A DNA stretch of 64,000 nucleotides from Candidatus Zixiibacteriota bacterium (GTDB taxonomy: Bacteria; Zixibacteria; MSB-5A5; GN15; FEB-12), in NCBI GenBank assembly GCA_019038695.1, contig JAHOYZ010000015.1, positions 1 through 64,000 on the forward strand, written 5' to 3'. The position numbers and the translations under genes are program-made. The stretch's first letter is position 1; each line of letters starts with the position of its first letter. The notes under the pieces are model-generated. The model saw nothing but the letters and a program-made list of their open reading frames with translations, did not search any database and was not told where the DNA came from. Positions 33,660 to 44,316 of the stretch are shown one piece after another.

Positions 33660-34181
33660 TTAGTCCTTCTTGCGCCATAGGAGAAACGCGGCTTTGTCCT
33701 TTTCTGAACCGTCCTTGTCTCGTACGCGCAGGTGAAAATCGAGCGTGTCCTTATGCGGGAAAACCGCCTCGACGCGGTAGCCTTTCTTCTTGTACAGACG
33801 GTCAGCTCGAAGGGCACCATCGGAAATCACACCCCAGTAGATAGCGTGTTTACCCCAGCTATCCCAGATTTCCCACGAAACGGAATCGGTCTCCGGGTAG
33901 TATTGCAAATACCCCGAGTCGGAGTAATTGATAAACAGTTTGGAGCCACTCATCGCCGTCCGCAGACGCTGACGAGTTGAATCATAGATAAACGTCCCCG
34001 ACCCTTCAATCTCCACTTCGATGCCAGTCACCGGAATAAGAAAAAAACCCTCCCCTTCCCACTCGCCGACCAGACTCATAATATCAAAGTCAGGCGGCGG
34101 TATGGGCGCTTTCTGTGACAGGGCACAGGAAGTGGCCAGTATGAACAACAGGGTAACTATAGTCAGCACACGAAACAACAT
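33660..34181 (-). CDS. Hypothetical lipoprotein, lipocalin-like
   Basis: A 173-residue exported protein. MLFRVLTIVTLLFILATSC ends in a lipobox, so Cys19 should be lipidated. The rest is beta-rich (LVGEWEGEGFFLIPVTG, a GSGTFIYD strand, LQYYPETDSVSWEIWD), reminiscent of small lipocalin or heme-binding-like barrels that begin with a GxW motif, but I cannot name a family. ATG 34181 is chosen because GAGAGGAG lies five bases upstream; an ATG at 34196 would overlap it. It precedes the hypothetical gene at 33140-33652 by eight bases. Confidence 0.7.
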   Translation of the reverse strand: MLFRVLTIVTLLFILATSCALSQKAPIPPPDFDIMSLVGEWEGEGFFLIPVTGIEVEIEGSGTFIYDSTRQRLRTAMSGSKLFINYSDSGYLQYYPETDSVSWEIWDSWGKHAIYWGVISDGALRADRLYKKKGYRVEAVFPHKDTLDFHLRVRDKDGSEKDKAAFLLWRKKD

Positions 34182-34248
34182 CAGTACTCCTCTCATTTTG
34201 ACAAGAATACGCTTTGTCCCTTGTACCCGGCAAGATAGAAATGGTTGT

Positions 34249-35193
34249 TTACTGGGTGCGACCGCTGTTGAGGTCGACAGCGCCTCCTGTGTCGGGAGTG
34301 GTCTTGTACCATCCCGGCTTCAGAATCTGCTTGCGGACAATCGCCATTTTAAGAAGGACCGCAGCTATCAGGATTGACAGCCCAATAGCAAACCACGAAG
34401 CCTCAATACCGAAACTCCCGCCAGTGAGCCAATCCGGCCCCTCAATGCTGCAATTGATCCAACTCTTAAGAGAGGTAATGCCGGAATTGGGCATTCCGAA
34501 CACGCCATCCTGCAAGTAGTTCCAGCCCCAATGAATCCCCCAGACGAACCATATTCTACGCGTCAACATGTAGGCAGCGGTTAGAAAAACATCGGCCGCA
34601 ATCAGTGCCAGTGAAGTCCATATGGTGGCATTTTCGTTACCCAGATGCACCGCCCCAAATATCAGGGCCACTACCACCAGTGCCGCCCAGCTTCCCATCA
34701 ACTCCTCAAGATTCCGAAACACAATGCCCCGAAAAAACATCTCCTGCAGGAAAGCCCCAATTCCAAAAGTGAAAAAAGCATACAACAACACAGTCACCGA
34801 ACCAATACTCTCCACTCGATAGTAAGAGAGTGCTGCCATCAGTGCTACTTGGATAGTAACTAGCCCTGCCCCAAGGGCTAATCCGTATGCCGTCTCACGG
34901 GCGCTTCCGGCCGGCGAGATTTCGTGTGCGCGCCGTTTCTCAATGTGCCTGGTATAGAGACGGTATGCATACAGAATCAAGAAAAACAAGAGTATGGTTT
35001 CAATCACAAGTATCCTGGATAACCATGGCTCTGGTATTTTCTCAAAGCCAAAGATCATCGACAAGTTGTGAATAGCCACGGGGACGCCAATGAACAGCAG
35101 GGCAAGTATCATTCTGACAAGAGGAAACTGAGCTATTCTGCCAAGCGTGGTTACCGGTACCGCCTCTGAACGTAATTTTTGTGCTTCAACCAT
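34249..35193 (-). CDS. CPBP (CAAX/Rce1-like) family membrane protein with an altered active-site motif
   Basis: A 314-residue protein with about eight membrane helices. The CPBP motifs appear in order: FLQEMFFRGIVFRNLEE, FGAVHLGNE and GIHWGWNYLQDG. In the standard first motif (EExxxR) the first Glu is catalytic in Rce1-type proteases; here the codon is CAG, giving QExxxR, while both His and the Asn of the other motifs are kept. It could be an inactive scaffold or use the second Glu. ATG 35193 follows GGGAG at 11 bases; a TTG at 35232 has no ribosome site. Bacterial CPBP proteins act in bacteriocin immunity, protein secretion or unknown roles; no bacteriocin gene is seen here. Confidence 0.78.
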   Translation of the reverse strand: MVEAQKLRSEAVPVTTLGRIAQFPLVRMILALLFIGVPVAIHNLSMIFGFEKIPEPWLSRILVIETILLFFLILYAYRLYTRHIEKRRAHEISPAGSARETAYGLALGAGLVTIQVALMAALSYYRVESIGSVTVLLYAFFTFGIGAFLQEMFFRGIVFRNLEELMGSWAALVVVALIFGAVHLGNENATIWTSLALIAADVFLTAAYMLTRRIWFVWGIHWGWNYLQDGVFGMPNSGITSLKSWINCSIEGPDWLTGGSFGIEASWFAIGLSILIAAVLLKMAIVRKQILKPGWYKTTPDTGGAVDLNSGRTQ

Positions 35194-35366
35194 TATACTA
35201 TCAACTCCCGTTGCTACTGTTCGAGGTTCCAATATCGAGTCATTAACATCGGATTGTCAGTTGCATTAGACCGGCCTGATCGAACAATGTTGCGCGGAAT
35301 TACGACAGAGCAAGTTGCTTCGCTGCTTTGGAACTGTAGTCTGGTAGAGCCGACCATACAGTCGGT

Positions 35367-35390
35367 TAAAAAAACCGGCTACGCCGGTTA
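35367..35390 (-). terminator. Terminator overlapping the stop of the 78-residue gene
   Basis: On the minus strand AACCGGC-GTA-GCCGGTT is followed by TTTTT (35368-35389). The stop codon forms the start of the stem. Confidence 0.85.
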
Positions 35391-35624
35391 GCGACCTTTG
35401 ATTTCCCCTCGAAGAAGCATCTTCAATCCCTCGAACGATCCTTTCCAAACGGCGTCCTCACCAGCCATTATGGCGACGATTGGCTTATCTTCGAGACTGA
35501 TTTCCATCACCAGTTCTTCGCCGTTGATATTGAACACCGCCTCGCCCCATTGTTTGGCGGGGATATCGGTGAACTCCTGGTTCATATCAGTCCTGATTTC
35601 GCCGGTCATTCCTGTTTCGCTCAT
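35388..35624 (-). CDS. Small hypothetical protein, 78 residues
   Basis: A 78-residue soluble acidic protein. A strong GGAGG six bases before ATG 35624 and a terminator that begins at its stop codon show it is a real monocistronic gene. The C-terminal half alternates beta and helix (GEELVMEISLEDKPIVAIMAG, then SFEGLKMLLRGEIKGR). I do not recognise it. It is divergent from uvrA, with about 190 bases between them. Confidence 0.7.
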   Translation of the reverse strand: MSETGMTGEIRTDMNQEFTDIPAKQWGEAVFNINGEELVMEISLEDKPIVAIMAGEDAVWKGSFEGLKMLLRGEIKGR

Positions 35625-35814
35625 CTTTTTCCTCCAATGTATCCGTTTTTATCAAGAAGGGGCAAATACGCCCACAGGTCAAGGGCACATGCTACCTGTT
35701 AACATTGCAACTCAGGTCACACACCCCTCGAAAAGTGATACCCAAACATGCTTTCCTCTTGAATGGAGGGAACCTTGGGTGTATATTGCGGGTTGACTCA
35801 AAATAGGATTGACC

Positions 35815-38682
35815 GTGACCAACAATAGCAATCGCAACAAACGGAACCAGCAGCACCTTCTCATCAAAGGTGCGCGCGAACATAATCTCAAGAATATTGA
35901 CGTCAAAATCCCGCGCAATACCCTGACAGTCATTACTGGCCTCTCCGGATCGGGCAAGAGTTCGCTGGCTTTTGATACTATCTACGCCGAAGGCCAGCGC
36001 CGTTATGTCGAGTCGTTATCCGCCTATGCCCGGCAATTTCTCGGGCTGATGGAAAAGCCTGATGTTGACTTCATCGAAGGCCTCTCCCCAGCCATTTCAA
36101 TCGAACAGCGCGGCGCGGCCAAAAACCCCCGCTCGACTGTCGGTACTGTTACTGAAATTTATGACTACCTGCGCCTTCTGTTTGCCCGTATCGGTGTGCC
36201 GCATTGTGTCCAGTGTGGTCAGCCTATCACCCAGCAAACGGTCCAGCAGATCGTCGATTCGGTGCTGAGTTTCGAGGAAGGTTCGCGCTTGATGGTTCTC
36301 GCTCCACTGGTACGCGGCAAAAAGGGGGAACACAAGGAGATCATCGATGGCGCTCGTCAGGAGGGGTTTATCCGCCTGCGTATTGATGGCGAGGTGGTCG
36401 AGACCGAGACTGATATTGAGTTGGACAAAAATAAGAAACACACTATCGAGGCGGTCGTCGATCGGCTGGTTGTGAAAGCCAAATCCAAAGGCCGTCTGGC
36501 TGACTCGGTCGAGACGGCACTCAAAGCCGGACAGGGCACGGTCCTCATTAATATCAAGAAGCAGGACTTGCTCTACTCCGAACAGTTTGCCTGTCTTAAT
36601 TGCAACATCAGCTACGAAGAACCGAGCCCGAGGCTCTTTTCCTTTAATTCGCCGTTCGGAGCTTGCCAGACGTGTGACGGGTTGGGACAGAAAATGGAAA
36701 TCGACCCGGCCCTGGTGGTTCCCGACTGGAAGAAATCAATCAGCGGTGGAGCTATCCGTCCCTGGGGTGGGGCTGATATGCCCAACTGGTATCGCTACAT
36801 GCTCAAGGGCGTGGCGGCGCACTACGATTTCAAATTCTCCACACCGCTTAACCGACTATCAGAGAAGATTCGTAATGTCATCCTGTATGGTTCCGGCGAT
36901 GAAGAGATTGCCTTTGAATACGAGCACGCTTCCGGTAAAGGACGTGCCTCAGGCGTCTATCAGTCATCCTTTGAGGGCGTAATCCGCCATCTCGAACGTC
37001 GCTATCGACAAACCGAATCGGCCGGAGTGCGACAGTGGATCGAGACTTATATGACAATCAGCGACTGTCCTGCCTGCCATGGAACACGGCTGCGTCCTGA
37101 GGCGCTGGCGGTAATTCTCGACCGGGAGACAATTGATACGGTTGTGGCTATGTCGATCAAGCAGGTCTCGCGGTTCTTCAAGAAAATCAAACTGACCAAA
37201 CGCCAACAACTAATCGCCCGTCAGATTCTCAAGGAAATCAGAGAGCGCCTAAGTTTCCTCTGCGATGTGGGCCTGGATTACCTTACTATCGATCGCGCCG
37301 CTGCATCGCTTTCGGGTGGAGAAGCACAACGCATTCGCCTCGCTACTCAGATAGGCTCCCGGCTCGTTGGCGTGCTGTATATTCTCGATGAACCTTCTAT
37401 CGGTCTGCATCAACGCGACAACCGTAAACTGCTTCGAACACTGACCGAACTTCGCGATATTGGCAACACTGTTCTTGTCGTGGAACATGATCGGGAAACA
37501 ATCGAATCCGCTGATTACGTTCTTGATCTCGGCCCGGGAGCCGGCGTGCATGGGGGCGAAATAGTGGCCAAAGGAAAGCCTGCTGATATTCGTCGGTGTA
37601 AGAAATCCATCACCGGACAATATCTTTCCGGCAGTCGCAAGATCGAAATCCCTGCCGTACAGAGGAAAGGGACCGGTTCAAAGATAGAGCTGCGCGGTGC
37701 CACCGGCAATAATCTTAAGAAGGTCGATATCGATATCCCTCTGGGTACGTTCACCGCCATAACCGGTGTTTCCGGATCGGGTAAATCGACTTTAATTAAT
37801 GAGACTCTTTATCCAATCCTGGCCCGCCATCTCTATAGCAGCCGGAAAGCGCCGCTACCATACAAGAAGATCAACGGGCTGGAGCATATTGACAAAGTCA
37901 TCGATATCGACCAATCCCCGATTGGCCGCACGCCACGATCTAACCCGGCGACGTACACCGGCGTCTTCACCCACATCCGAGACCTTTTCTCAGGTCTCAA
38001 TGAGGCCAAAGCTCGCGGCTACATGCCGGGACGGTTTTCGTTCAACGTCAAAGGAGGGCGCTGCGAAGCATGTCGGGGGGACGGCATTATTAAGATCGAG
38101 ATGCATTTCCTGCCCGATGTGTATGTGCCGTGCGAAGTGTGCCAGGGAAAACGTTACAATCGCGAAACGCTGGAGATCGCCTTCAAGGGCAAGAACATCG
38201 CCGACGTTCTGGATATGACCGTGGAAGAAGCGCTTCTCTTTTTCGAAAATGTCCCTCGCATCAAGAAGAAGCTAATGACCCTCTACAGTGTCGGCCTCGG
38301 CTACATCCGACTGGGGCAACAGGCCACGACACTCTCGGGGGGAGAAGCTCAACGAGTCAAACTATCGGCCGAATTGTCTAAGCTGGCGACAGGACGAACG
38401 GTATATATCCTTGATGAACCTACGACCGGCCTTCATTTCGAAGATATTCAAATGCTTCTGAAAGTGCTCAACGAACTGGCCGACCGCGGTAACACCGTGA
38501 TTGTCATCGAGCATAACCTGGACGTAATCAAATCCGCCGACTGGGTTATCGATATCGGGCCGGAAGGGGGGGAAGATGGCGGCCGGATCATCGCCACCGG
38601 TACGCCCAAGGACCTGACCCAGGTAGTTCGTTCCTACACCGGGCAGTTTCTCAAGAAAGTACTCAACGGTCATGATCTTTAA
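35815..38682 (+). CDS. uvrA: Excinuclease ABC subunit A
   Basis: A 955-residue ABC-type DNA damage sensor of nucleotide excision repair. It has two ATPase modules with Walker A sequences [17 protein letters not shown] (N-terminal) and [17 protein letters not shown] (C-terminal), two signatures [16 protein letters not shown] and [16 protein letters not shown], and the zinc modules CLNC...CQTCDG and CEACRGDG...[10 protein letters not shown]. The length is normal. GTG 35815 is chosen because TAGGA lies six bases upstream; a TTG two codons earlier has a poorer fit. mutM follows after 32 bases in the same direction, so the two repair genes probably share a transcript. uvrB and uvrC are not in the window. 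Confidence 0.97.
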   Translation: MTNNSNRNKRNQQHLLIKGAREHNLKNIDVKIPRNTLTVITGLSGSGKSSLAFDTIYAEGQRRYVESLSAYARQFLGLMEKPDVDFIEGLSPAISIEQRGAAKNPRSTVGTVTEIYDYLRLLFARIGVPHCVQCGQPITQQTVQQIVDSVLSFEEGSRLMVLAPLVRGKKGEHKEIIDGARQEGFIRLRIDGEVVETETDIELDKNKKHTIEAVVDRLVVKAKSKGRLADSVETALKAGQGTVLINIKKQDLLYSEQFACLNCNISYEEPSPRLFSFNSPFGACQTCDGLGQKMEIDPALVVPDWKKSISGGAIRPWGGADMPNWYRYMLKGVAAHYDFKFSTPLNRLSEKIRNVILYGSGDEEIAFEYEHASGKGRASGVYQSSFEGVIRHLERRYRQTESAGVRQWIETYMTISDCPACHGTRLRPEALAVILDRETIDTVVAMSIKQVSRFFKKIKLTKRQQLIARQILKEIRERLSFLCDVGLDYLTIDRAAASLSGGEAQRIRLATQIGSRLVGVLYILDEPSIGLHQRDNRKLLRTLTELRDIGNTVLVVEHDRETIESADYVLDLGPGAGVHGGEIVAKGKPADIRRCKKSITGQYLSGSRKIEIPAVQRKGTGSKIELRGATGNNLKKVDIDIPLGTFTAITGVSGSGKSTLINETLYPILARHLYSSRKAPLPYKKINGLEHIDKVIDIDQSPIGRTPRSNPATYTGVFTHIRDLFSGLNEAKARGYMPGRFSFNVKGGRCEACRGDGIIKIEMHFLPDVYVPCEVCQGKRYNRETLEIAFKGKNIADVLDMTVEEALLFFENVPRIKKKLMTLYSVGLGYIRLGQQATTLSGGEAQRVKLSAELSKLATGRTVYILDEPTTGLHFEDIQMLLKVLNELADRGNTVIVIEHNLDVIKSADWVIDIGPEGGEDGGRIIATGTPKDLTQVVRSYTGQFLKKVLNGHDL

Positions 38683-38714
38683 TCGTAGCCTGTCCGAGCC
38701 AATGATGCAGAACC

Positions 38715-39569
38715 ATGCCGGAACTTCCTGAAGTCGAAACAGTCGTACGCGGCCTGCGCCGCACCGTGCTGGGCAAAACGATAGCAAAAGTTCAATCAAG
38801 TGCACCACCGAAATCGATACAATTGTCTGACCGTTTTGGACGCACCAGTTTCGCCGACACCCTGCGGGGAAGACGAATTGAACATATCAACCGTCGCGGC
38901 AAGAATATCCTGATGGCACTCAGCGGTGACATAACCCTCTGGGTCCATTTGAAAATGACCGGTCGGTTTCTTTTCGTCGAACGATCTTATCCCGTTCACA
39001 AGCACGATCTGGTTGTTATTGATTTTATGCGATCTCGTGATAATGATAACAGGTTTCACCTGAGGTTCAATGATTACCGTCGTTTCGGGAGGTTGCACCT
39101 CTTTTCCGACGATGAGCTATGGCTTCAAAAGGGGCTTGCATCCCTGGGACCAGAACCGTTGCAGCTATCAGCTGATGAATTCGTCGGGATGTGTCGCACC
39201 CGGCATAGGATGATAAAGTCAGCTCTTTTGGATCAAACTTTCCTGGCCGGGTTGGGGAATATCTATGCCGATGAAGTTTTGTTCGCATCACGTATCCACC
39301 CCGAACGGATTCTTTCTTCGATCTCAGAGAAGAAGCTTCGCGAGCTTCACGGCCACATTCAACGATTGCTGAAAAAGGCAATTCGCCTGATGGGAACCAC
39401 CGTGGACAGCTTTGCCGGACTCAACGGCCGGACAGGACGGTTCCAGCGCTACCTGCTGGCGTACGGTCGTGAAGGCGCTCCCTGCACCCGATGTGGTACA
39501 AAGATTATCAGGAAGAAAATAGGCTCGCGGTCGGCACATTTCTGTGGTCGCTGCCAACTCCGGCGTTGA
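38715..39569 (+). CDS. mutM: Formamidopyrimidine-DNA glycosylase
   Basis: A 284-residue bifunctional DNA glycosylase/AP lyase that removes 8-oxoguanine and formamidopyrimidines. The N-terminal MPELPEVETVVRGL supplies the catalytic Pro2 and Glu3 after Met removal, which fixes the start at ATG 38715. INRRGKNILMAL carries the conserved Lys. The helix-two-turn-helix segment DQTFLAGLGNIYADEVLF is intact, and the C-terminal zinc finger is CTRCGTKIIRKKIGSRSAHF with CGRCQ following. It lies directly downstream of uvrA. Confidence 0.96.
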   Translation: MPELPEVETVVRGLRRTVLGKTIAKVQSSAPPKSIQLSDRFGRTSFADTLRGRRIEHINRRGKNILMALSGDITLWVHLKMTGRFLFVERSYPVHKHDLVVIDFMRSRDNDNRFHLRFNDYRRFGRLHLFSDDELWLQKGLASLGPEPLQLSADEFVGMCRTRHRMIKSALLDQTFLAGLGNIYADEVLFASRIHPERILSSISEKKLRELHGHIQRLLKKAIRLMGTTVDSFAGLNGRTGRFQRYLLAYGREGAPCTRCGTKIIRKKIGSRSAHFCGRCQLRR

Positions 39570-39745
39570 GCAAGTGATTTCATCACTTACTAATTTTCAA
39601 TAGGACAACAACTGTTATTGGGAGGGGCTTAGTACGCGCCGTGGCAATCTCGCACCAAACGTCTAGCGCTACTAGATCGCCACGACCTTTGGAGCCGGTC
39701 TCGTGATGATAGTGATAATATGTGAACCGCCCGATTGGAAACATA

Positions 39746-39777
39746 GAAAAACCCGCCGGCACTAAGCCGGCGGGTTG
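39746..39777 (-). terminator. Strong terminator of the 1366-residue gene
   Basis: On the minus strand AACCCGCCGGC-TTAGT-GCCGGCGGGTT is followed by TTTTC (39747-39776). The stem is 11 bp and very GC-rich. The remaining ~175 bases to mutM show nothing more. Confidence 0.9.
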
Positions 39778-39799
39778 ATTTATTCAGCAAAGAATAGAC

Positions 39800-42700
39800 T
39801 TACTGATGCACAGGGTCGGAACCACCGTTGAACAGGTACGCAACCAGATGCGTCAGGTCAGCGATATTAGGATCGCCACCACTCGCGTTGACGTCGGCCG
39901 CCTGCATCGGTTGCGGGTCCGGACCACTAGTGAACAAGTAGGCCACCATGTAGGTCAAGTCAGCAATGTTGATAGCACCATCAAGATTGAGGTCCCCAGG
40001 AGTATGTCCGCGCATCGCGACAAAACCGCTGAACGGACCACCTTCGTTGAAGGTCACATCGAAGAATGAGTCAATATGACCCCAAACAAGGCCACCTTGA
40101 ACCGTTTCCTCAGCAATGACAAGGTCCATTTGGTCATAGGTCACCTTGAGAGCATCGCCGGTCAACGGGTAAGGAGCCGTAACCACTTCGCTTGTGATAG
40201 TCAGAGCGGTAGCGCCAACATTCATAGCAACACCAGTGATAGTGTTGACATCAATGCCACCAACAGCGTCGGTTGTTATATAGATTGCACCAGCAACTGG
40301 TTCAAGAGTGAACTTCACTGCTGTGAAGACCGTATCGGGGTCGGCTATCCAGGTAGGTGGAGGATCGCCAAGGGTGATGCAATAGTCCTCAACTTCACCG
40401 TATGTGTATACGCCACACGGACCCGGATCGGTGTTCCAGGCCACACGGACACGCATGCGGGTAGTACCTGGTGCAGCATCGACAGGAACATCTATTATAC
40501 CAGCGTACGGACCTTCGCCGGCGCCAGGATTCAGCGCCGCCATTTCACCAGGATCGTCAAAGTCGAAGTCCTGATTCCAGTCAACGTAGACAGCACCTGT
40601 ATCGGAACTGTAAGAGTTGCCGATTGTAATACTGATCGGGTAGCTGCCGCCGGCTTCCATCGTGGCGCACAGGGCAGTGTAGTCACCATAGTAATCACAA
40701 CCCGTAGTGTTGTTGATCTCACCAACAGTGACATTCTCAATGTACTCATCGCAACCACCACTGGCTTCGCAGTAGGTCGGTCCAACCGGGGTGCACTCAA
40801 GGTTCATCCAGTACTCGAAGCCCGGGCAATCCAGGCCGTTGTATACGGTCGCACCGGCGAACACAGCGTACTCACCAGCACTCAGGTTGGCCGCGATAAC
40901 GATGGTGTCTTCACATCCATCACCAACGGCGTAAGGAGCGATGGAGCCGGTAAAGTTACCACAATCAAGACCACCACCCGGGACAAACTGCTCAAGGAAA
41001 CCACTGACAAACGGGAAGTTACCCGAGAAGGTCAGGGTGCAGGCACAGGAAGTGTCGAGAGTAAAGGAATACCAGTCGGTATCGCGGTACTCAAGACCAG
41101 TGTACAGGTAGGTGTTGACCGTGCCGCACACCGTCTCACCACATTCGATTGAGCCAAAGACTGGCGGTACGGAGTTACAACCACCGTTGGTGACATCTTC
41201 GCCGTCGTCGGCAATACAAGGCTCGCCTTCAGGAGTGGATCCCGGAGGGCACTCAAAGATGCATTCATCTTCAACCCAGATGCTCAGAACGCCAGGTCCT
41301 GTGCTGGAACTGTAACCACCAACCTCGATGAGGTAGGAGTTACCAGCAACGACCGGAGTCACAACTGTTGACTGCAAAGCTTTGAATTCACAATCCGAGT
41401 CGTCGTTGCAACCAAGCTCCGCTCCAATGGGATCACACGAGCAGCCATCATAAACGGCCATCTTAGTGTCATAATCGGAACCGCACAGTGTGATAGTAGC
41501 ATCACCAGTCTCAGTCGCTGTGTAGCAGTACCATATGTTCGGAGCATACTGACATCCCTCAGGACCGTCCACGGTCGCTTCCTCGGTCGAGAACGCCAGG
41601 TCCATCACCTCGCCAATCGCAATGGCGTCAGCGCAGTCATCGTTCTCAAGTTCACCACCACCATCACAGGTCGTATCTGTAATAAACAGATCAAACTCGG
41701 GAATGCAGTCCGGCGACGGCCAGGTATCGACCATCAGGTAGTAGACACCCGGATCAAGACTCACACAGTTGAAGCCATGCGGGCTGCTGCCACCTTCGGT
41801 GCTCTCATACAAACACGGATCGGCACCGGGACAATCGGTGGAAAGAGCCATGCCAGTATACGTGGTCCCGAGCGGGTCGAGTAAGAAGTTTACGGTCACA
41901 GCTGAAATGACTGTGATCTCATAAATGATGTCCTCACCACCGTCATAGCTGCCCAAGCAAGTGGCATCATAGTCGTCAAGCATACCACAGGTAGTCTGAC
42001 CAATATCAGACCACTTCCCACCCGGGAGGTCGACCTTGATCGGATTCGCACAGTTGGCACCTTCAGGTACTTCACCCATTGGCTCAATAATAATATCGAG
42101 GTCGGGGATACAGTCAGGTGACGGCCAGGTATCTACGATGATATAGTAGGTTCCTGCCACCAGGCTAAGAGAATTTATAGTGTGCGGATCGGAGCCGCTA
42201 TTGGTGCTGGAACCAATACAAGTACCACCGTCATCCGGGCAACCATTAGAAATGGCAATACCGGAATAGGTCGTACCCTTAGGATCGAGGGTGATTTTGA
42301 CATCCATGGCGTCGGCCACGTTAAGCTCAACGATCAGGTCTTCACCACCATCGTAGTAATCCAGGCAGGTCGCATCGTAGTTATTCGACCGGCCACAGGT
42401 GTACTGATTAGCGATGGTGTAAGGCAGATCGCCAGACCCAATACTGACCACGAACGGGTCGTTGCAGTTGTCGCCAGGCTCGGGTGGCGGGCATTCTGAG
42501 ACATCCAGTGTGAACTGGAAAGGGCTCCCGATAGAGTTGCAATCGGCGTCACCAATGAAAACAGGGATATAGTAGGTTGCCGGACCAGGCAAATTATCCC
42601 AATAAAGCTTCGGCTGGGTCACTCCTTCACAGTCGAGCCACTCAATGTTATCCCTTAGGATATAGTTCTCGCAGTCGCCACAGGCAGTGTAGACAATCGC

Positions 42701-43900
42701 GCCAATACACTGTATCTCATATGGACTTCCGCAATAGTCGATCACGACGTCATTGCACTCATTTGGAGCATCGAACTTGTACCAGACGGCATTCCAGTCC
42801 AGAACACCCGGGCAGTCAATAGTCGCCCCTTCAGTTGTTCCGCTGACCGTAGTCGGGAACGGTGAGGAAATCAACTCAGCGTTGACGCACTCGTCATTAT
42901 CACCGGCAACTGGACAGGGATCAGCGGTGCAGTCAAGACCTTCGAACCAGCTATATCCACCCAATCCTTCACAATCCAGTTCGGTTACATCTTCGCATGA
43001 CGGAGCTGACGGGTCGCCGTAGCAGCAACGCCCTACTGGATATTCTTCATCGTCTATAGAAATCATGTCAACTGAAAACTGAGCGCCATCATAGCCGTAA
43101 TACCTGAAGGCTATCTTCACGGTGCTTTCTGTTGAGTAGGCTGACAGATCAATGGTTTCCTCATACCATGTCCAGTCTACAAACTCGCCGGCATCTTCTT
43201 CACACCACAACTTAGTTGTGAAGTTGGCACCACCGTCGGTCGATATCCAGGCTTCCATGTCATAGTTGTCATAGTCGCCGTTAGACCAGTAGTAGCTACC
43301 CAACCAGGCAAACTTCAGCTTCCAGTTGGTCTTCCCTGTCAGGTCCATAACCGGGCTGATCAGCCACTCGTCCTGAGTGCTGGTATATGTTTCGTCATAG
43401 TAACAGGAAGTGTTGTAGGCGCCTTCGTAGGGGTTGTAGTCGTCGATCTCAAACGTGTAAGGGTTGTTCACAACTGCAGTCCAGTCGGCTGGAGGAACTA
43501 CCCCACCCTCAAAACCTTCCAATAAAATCTCGTATTTAGGGTTTTGAGCCGGCATTACCGGCTGAATTCTGAACGGATTTACCTTGAGGTTTTCCTGAAC
43601 CGCAGGTCTGCTGGCTGTCGCCAGCTTTGGTTGGTCGTTCGCAGCATGCTGAGCCTCTTCTTCTTCTGCTGCTGCTTCTTCGGCAGCGATCTTGGCTGCG
43701 ATTTCTTCTTCTAAAGCCCACTTAGCGGCCACATCAGGGTGAATCGGAGCCTGATCTGCGGTGCTGCGGAGAGCGTTTATTTGAGCCTGAGTTTCAGCTT
43801 TCTCCTGTTCCGGAGTACTGTCGCTAAATGCGATCGCTCCCAGGACCAGGACGGAAAGTGCGATTACGAGAATCTGAATCCGCTTTCTCCAAGTTTGCAT
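39800..43900 (-). CDS. Large secreted multidomain protein with duplicated PPC-like domains, GEVED domain and dockerin-like repeats
   Basis: A 1366-residue exported protein. The order is: signal peptide (~1-27); a Glu/Ala-rich helical stretch (~30-90, ending EEEEAQHAAND); a jelly-roll/MAM-like domain beginning ILLEGFEGGVVPPADWT (~125-285); a Cys-rich segment; several PPC-like beta-sandwiches, two of which (~477-605 and ~613-741) are clear duplicates sharing NYDATCL/DYDATCL, LDPKGTTYSGIA/LDPLGTTYTGMA and VDTWPSPDCIP; a GEVED-type domain (VDWNQDFDFDDPGE...YGEVEDYCITLGD, ~1070-1180); a cohesin-like or beta-sandwich segment; and a final pair of dockerin-like repeats (NIADLTYMVAYLFTSGPDP and NIADLTHLVAYLFNGG). 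No catalytic motif is visible. It is very rich in Cys and Asp and is likely a calcium-binding surface protein. Confidence 0.85.
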   Translation of the reverse strand: MQTWRKRIQILVIALSVLVLGAIAFSDSTPEQEKAETQAQINALRSTADQAPIHPDVAAKWALEEEIAAKIAAEEAAAEEEEAQHAANDQPKLATASRPAVQENLKVNPFRIQPVMPAQNPKYEILLEGFEGGVVPPADWTAVVNNPYTFEIDDYNPYEGAYNTSCYYDETYTSTQDEWLISPVMDLTGKTNWKLKFAWLGSYYWSNGDYDNYDMEAWISTDGGANFTTKLWCEEDAGEFVDWTWYEETIDLSAYSTESTVKIAFRYYGYDGAQFSVDMISIDDEEYPVGRCCYGDPSAPSCEDVTELDCEGLGGYSWFEGLDCTADPCPVAGDNDECVNAELISSPFPTTVSGTTEGATIDCPGVLDWNAVWYKFDAPNECNDVVIDYCGSPYEIQCIGAIVYTACGDCENYILRDNIEWLDCEGVTQPKLYWDNLPGPATYYIPVFIGDADCNSIGSPFQFTLDVSECPPPEPGDNCNDPFVVSIGSGDLPYTIANQYTCGRSNNYDATCLDYYDGGEDLIVELNVADAMDVKITLDPKGTTYSGIAISNGCPDDGGTCIGSSTNSGSDPHTINSLSLVAGTYYIIVDTWPSPDCIPDLDIIIEPMGEVPEGANCANPIKVDLPGGKWSDIGQTTCGMLDDYDATCLGSYDGGEDIIYEITVISAVTVNFLLDPLGTTYTGMALSTDCPGADPCLYESTEGGSSPHGFNCVSLDPGVYYLMVDTWPSPDCIPEFDLFITDTTCDGGGELENDDCADAIAIGEVMDLAFSTEEATVDGPEGCQYAPNIWYCYTATETGDATITLCGSDYDTKMAVYDGCSCDPIGAELGCNDDSDCEFKALQSTVVTPVVAGNSYLIEVGGYSSSTGPGVLSIWVEDECIFECPPGSTPEGEPCIADDGEDVTNGGCNSVPPVFGSIECGETVCGTVNTYLYTGLEYRDTDWYSFTLDTSCACTLTFSGNFPFVSGFLEQFVPGGGLDCGNFTGSIAPYAVGDGCEDTIVIAANLSAGEYAVFAGATVYNGLDCPGFEYWMNLECTPVGPTYCEASGGCDEYIENVTVGEINNTTGCDYYGDYTALCATMEAGGSYPISITIGNSYSSDTGAVYVDWNQDFDFDDPGEMAALNPGAGEGPYAGIIDVPVDAAPGTTRMRVRVAWNTDPGPCGVYTYGEVEDYCITLGDPPPTWIADPDTVFTAVKFTLEPVAGAIYITTDAVGGIDVNTITGVAMNVGATALTITSEVVTAPYPLTGDALKVTYDQMDLVIAEETVQGGLVWGHIDSFFDVTFNEGGPFSGFVAMRGHTPGDLNLDGAINIADLTYMVAYLFTSGPDPQPMQAADVNASGGDPNIADLTHLVAYLFNGGSDPVHQ

Positions 43901-44316
43901 AACATACCTCTCTCAAAAGTACGGAAAGTTACTTTCTTCAGAAAATATCACAGGTCGTCCCTACTGATATCTTCAACGGACTACCTAAGGCTATCCTCCT
44001 TTCTCTTTATTAGACGGTCGTGGATATTGTGGTAAGGCAGAAAAAAATCTTATGGACCATCAACAAATTTTCAAAGAAAATATTTCGACTGCGATAAACC
44101 ATTGGTCTCCCAGGTGTAACCCAAAACGAGGATGGTTTTTCAGACACGACCGCAACAAGAAAGAGATGTATGCTTGGCTAATAGAAAATAATACTATAAT
44201 GTAGAGGATGTCAAGGGAAATGTGGAATAGTACGATCCACGATCGGGGGACATCCGACCGATAAAAACGGCTTCACTCCCCGGCTGTGGGTTTGTCGCTG
44301 ATGATTCCGGACAGTC
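43901..44316. other. Intergenic stretch, 416 bases
   Basis: AT-rich gap upstream of the large secreted protein gene and downstream of the ABC ATPase. It must hold the promoter of the former, but no -35/-10 pair stands out. A TATAAT at 44195-44200 on the plus strand has no gene to serve. None of the dispersed palindromes occurs here. Confidence 0.5.

Noticed and set aside
40076-41152. A 358-codon plus-strand frame opposite the large secreted protein
   Set aside because: The minus-strand frame has a signal peptide, recognisable domains and a terminator; the plus frame has none of these.
44195-44200. TATAAT on the plus strand in the 43901-44316 gap
   Set aside because: No plus-strand gene or RNA structure follows it.
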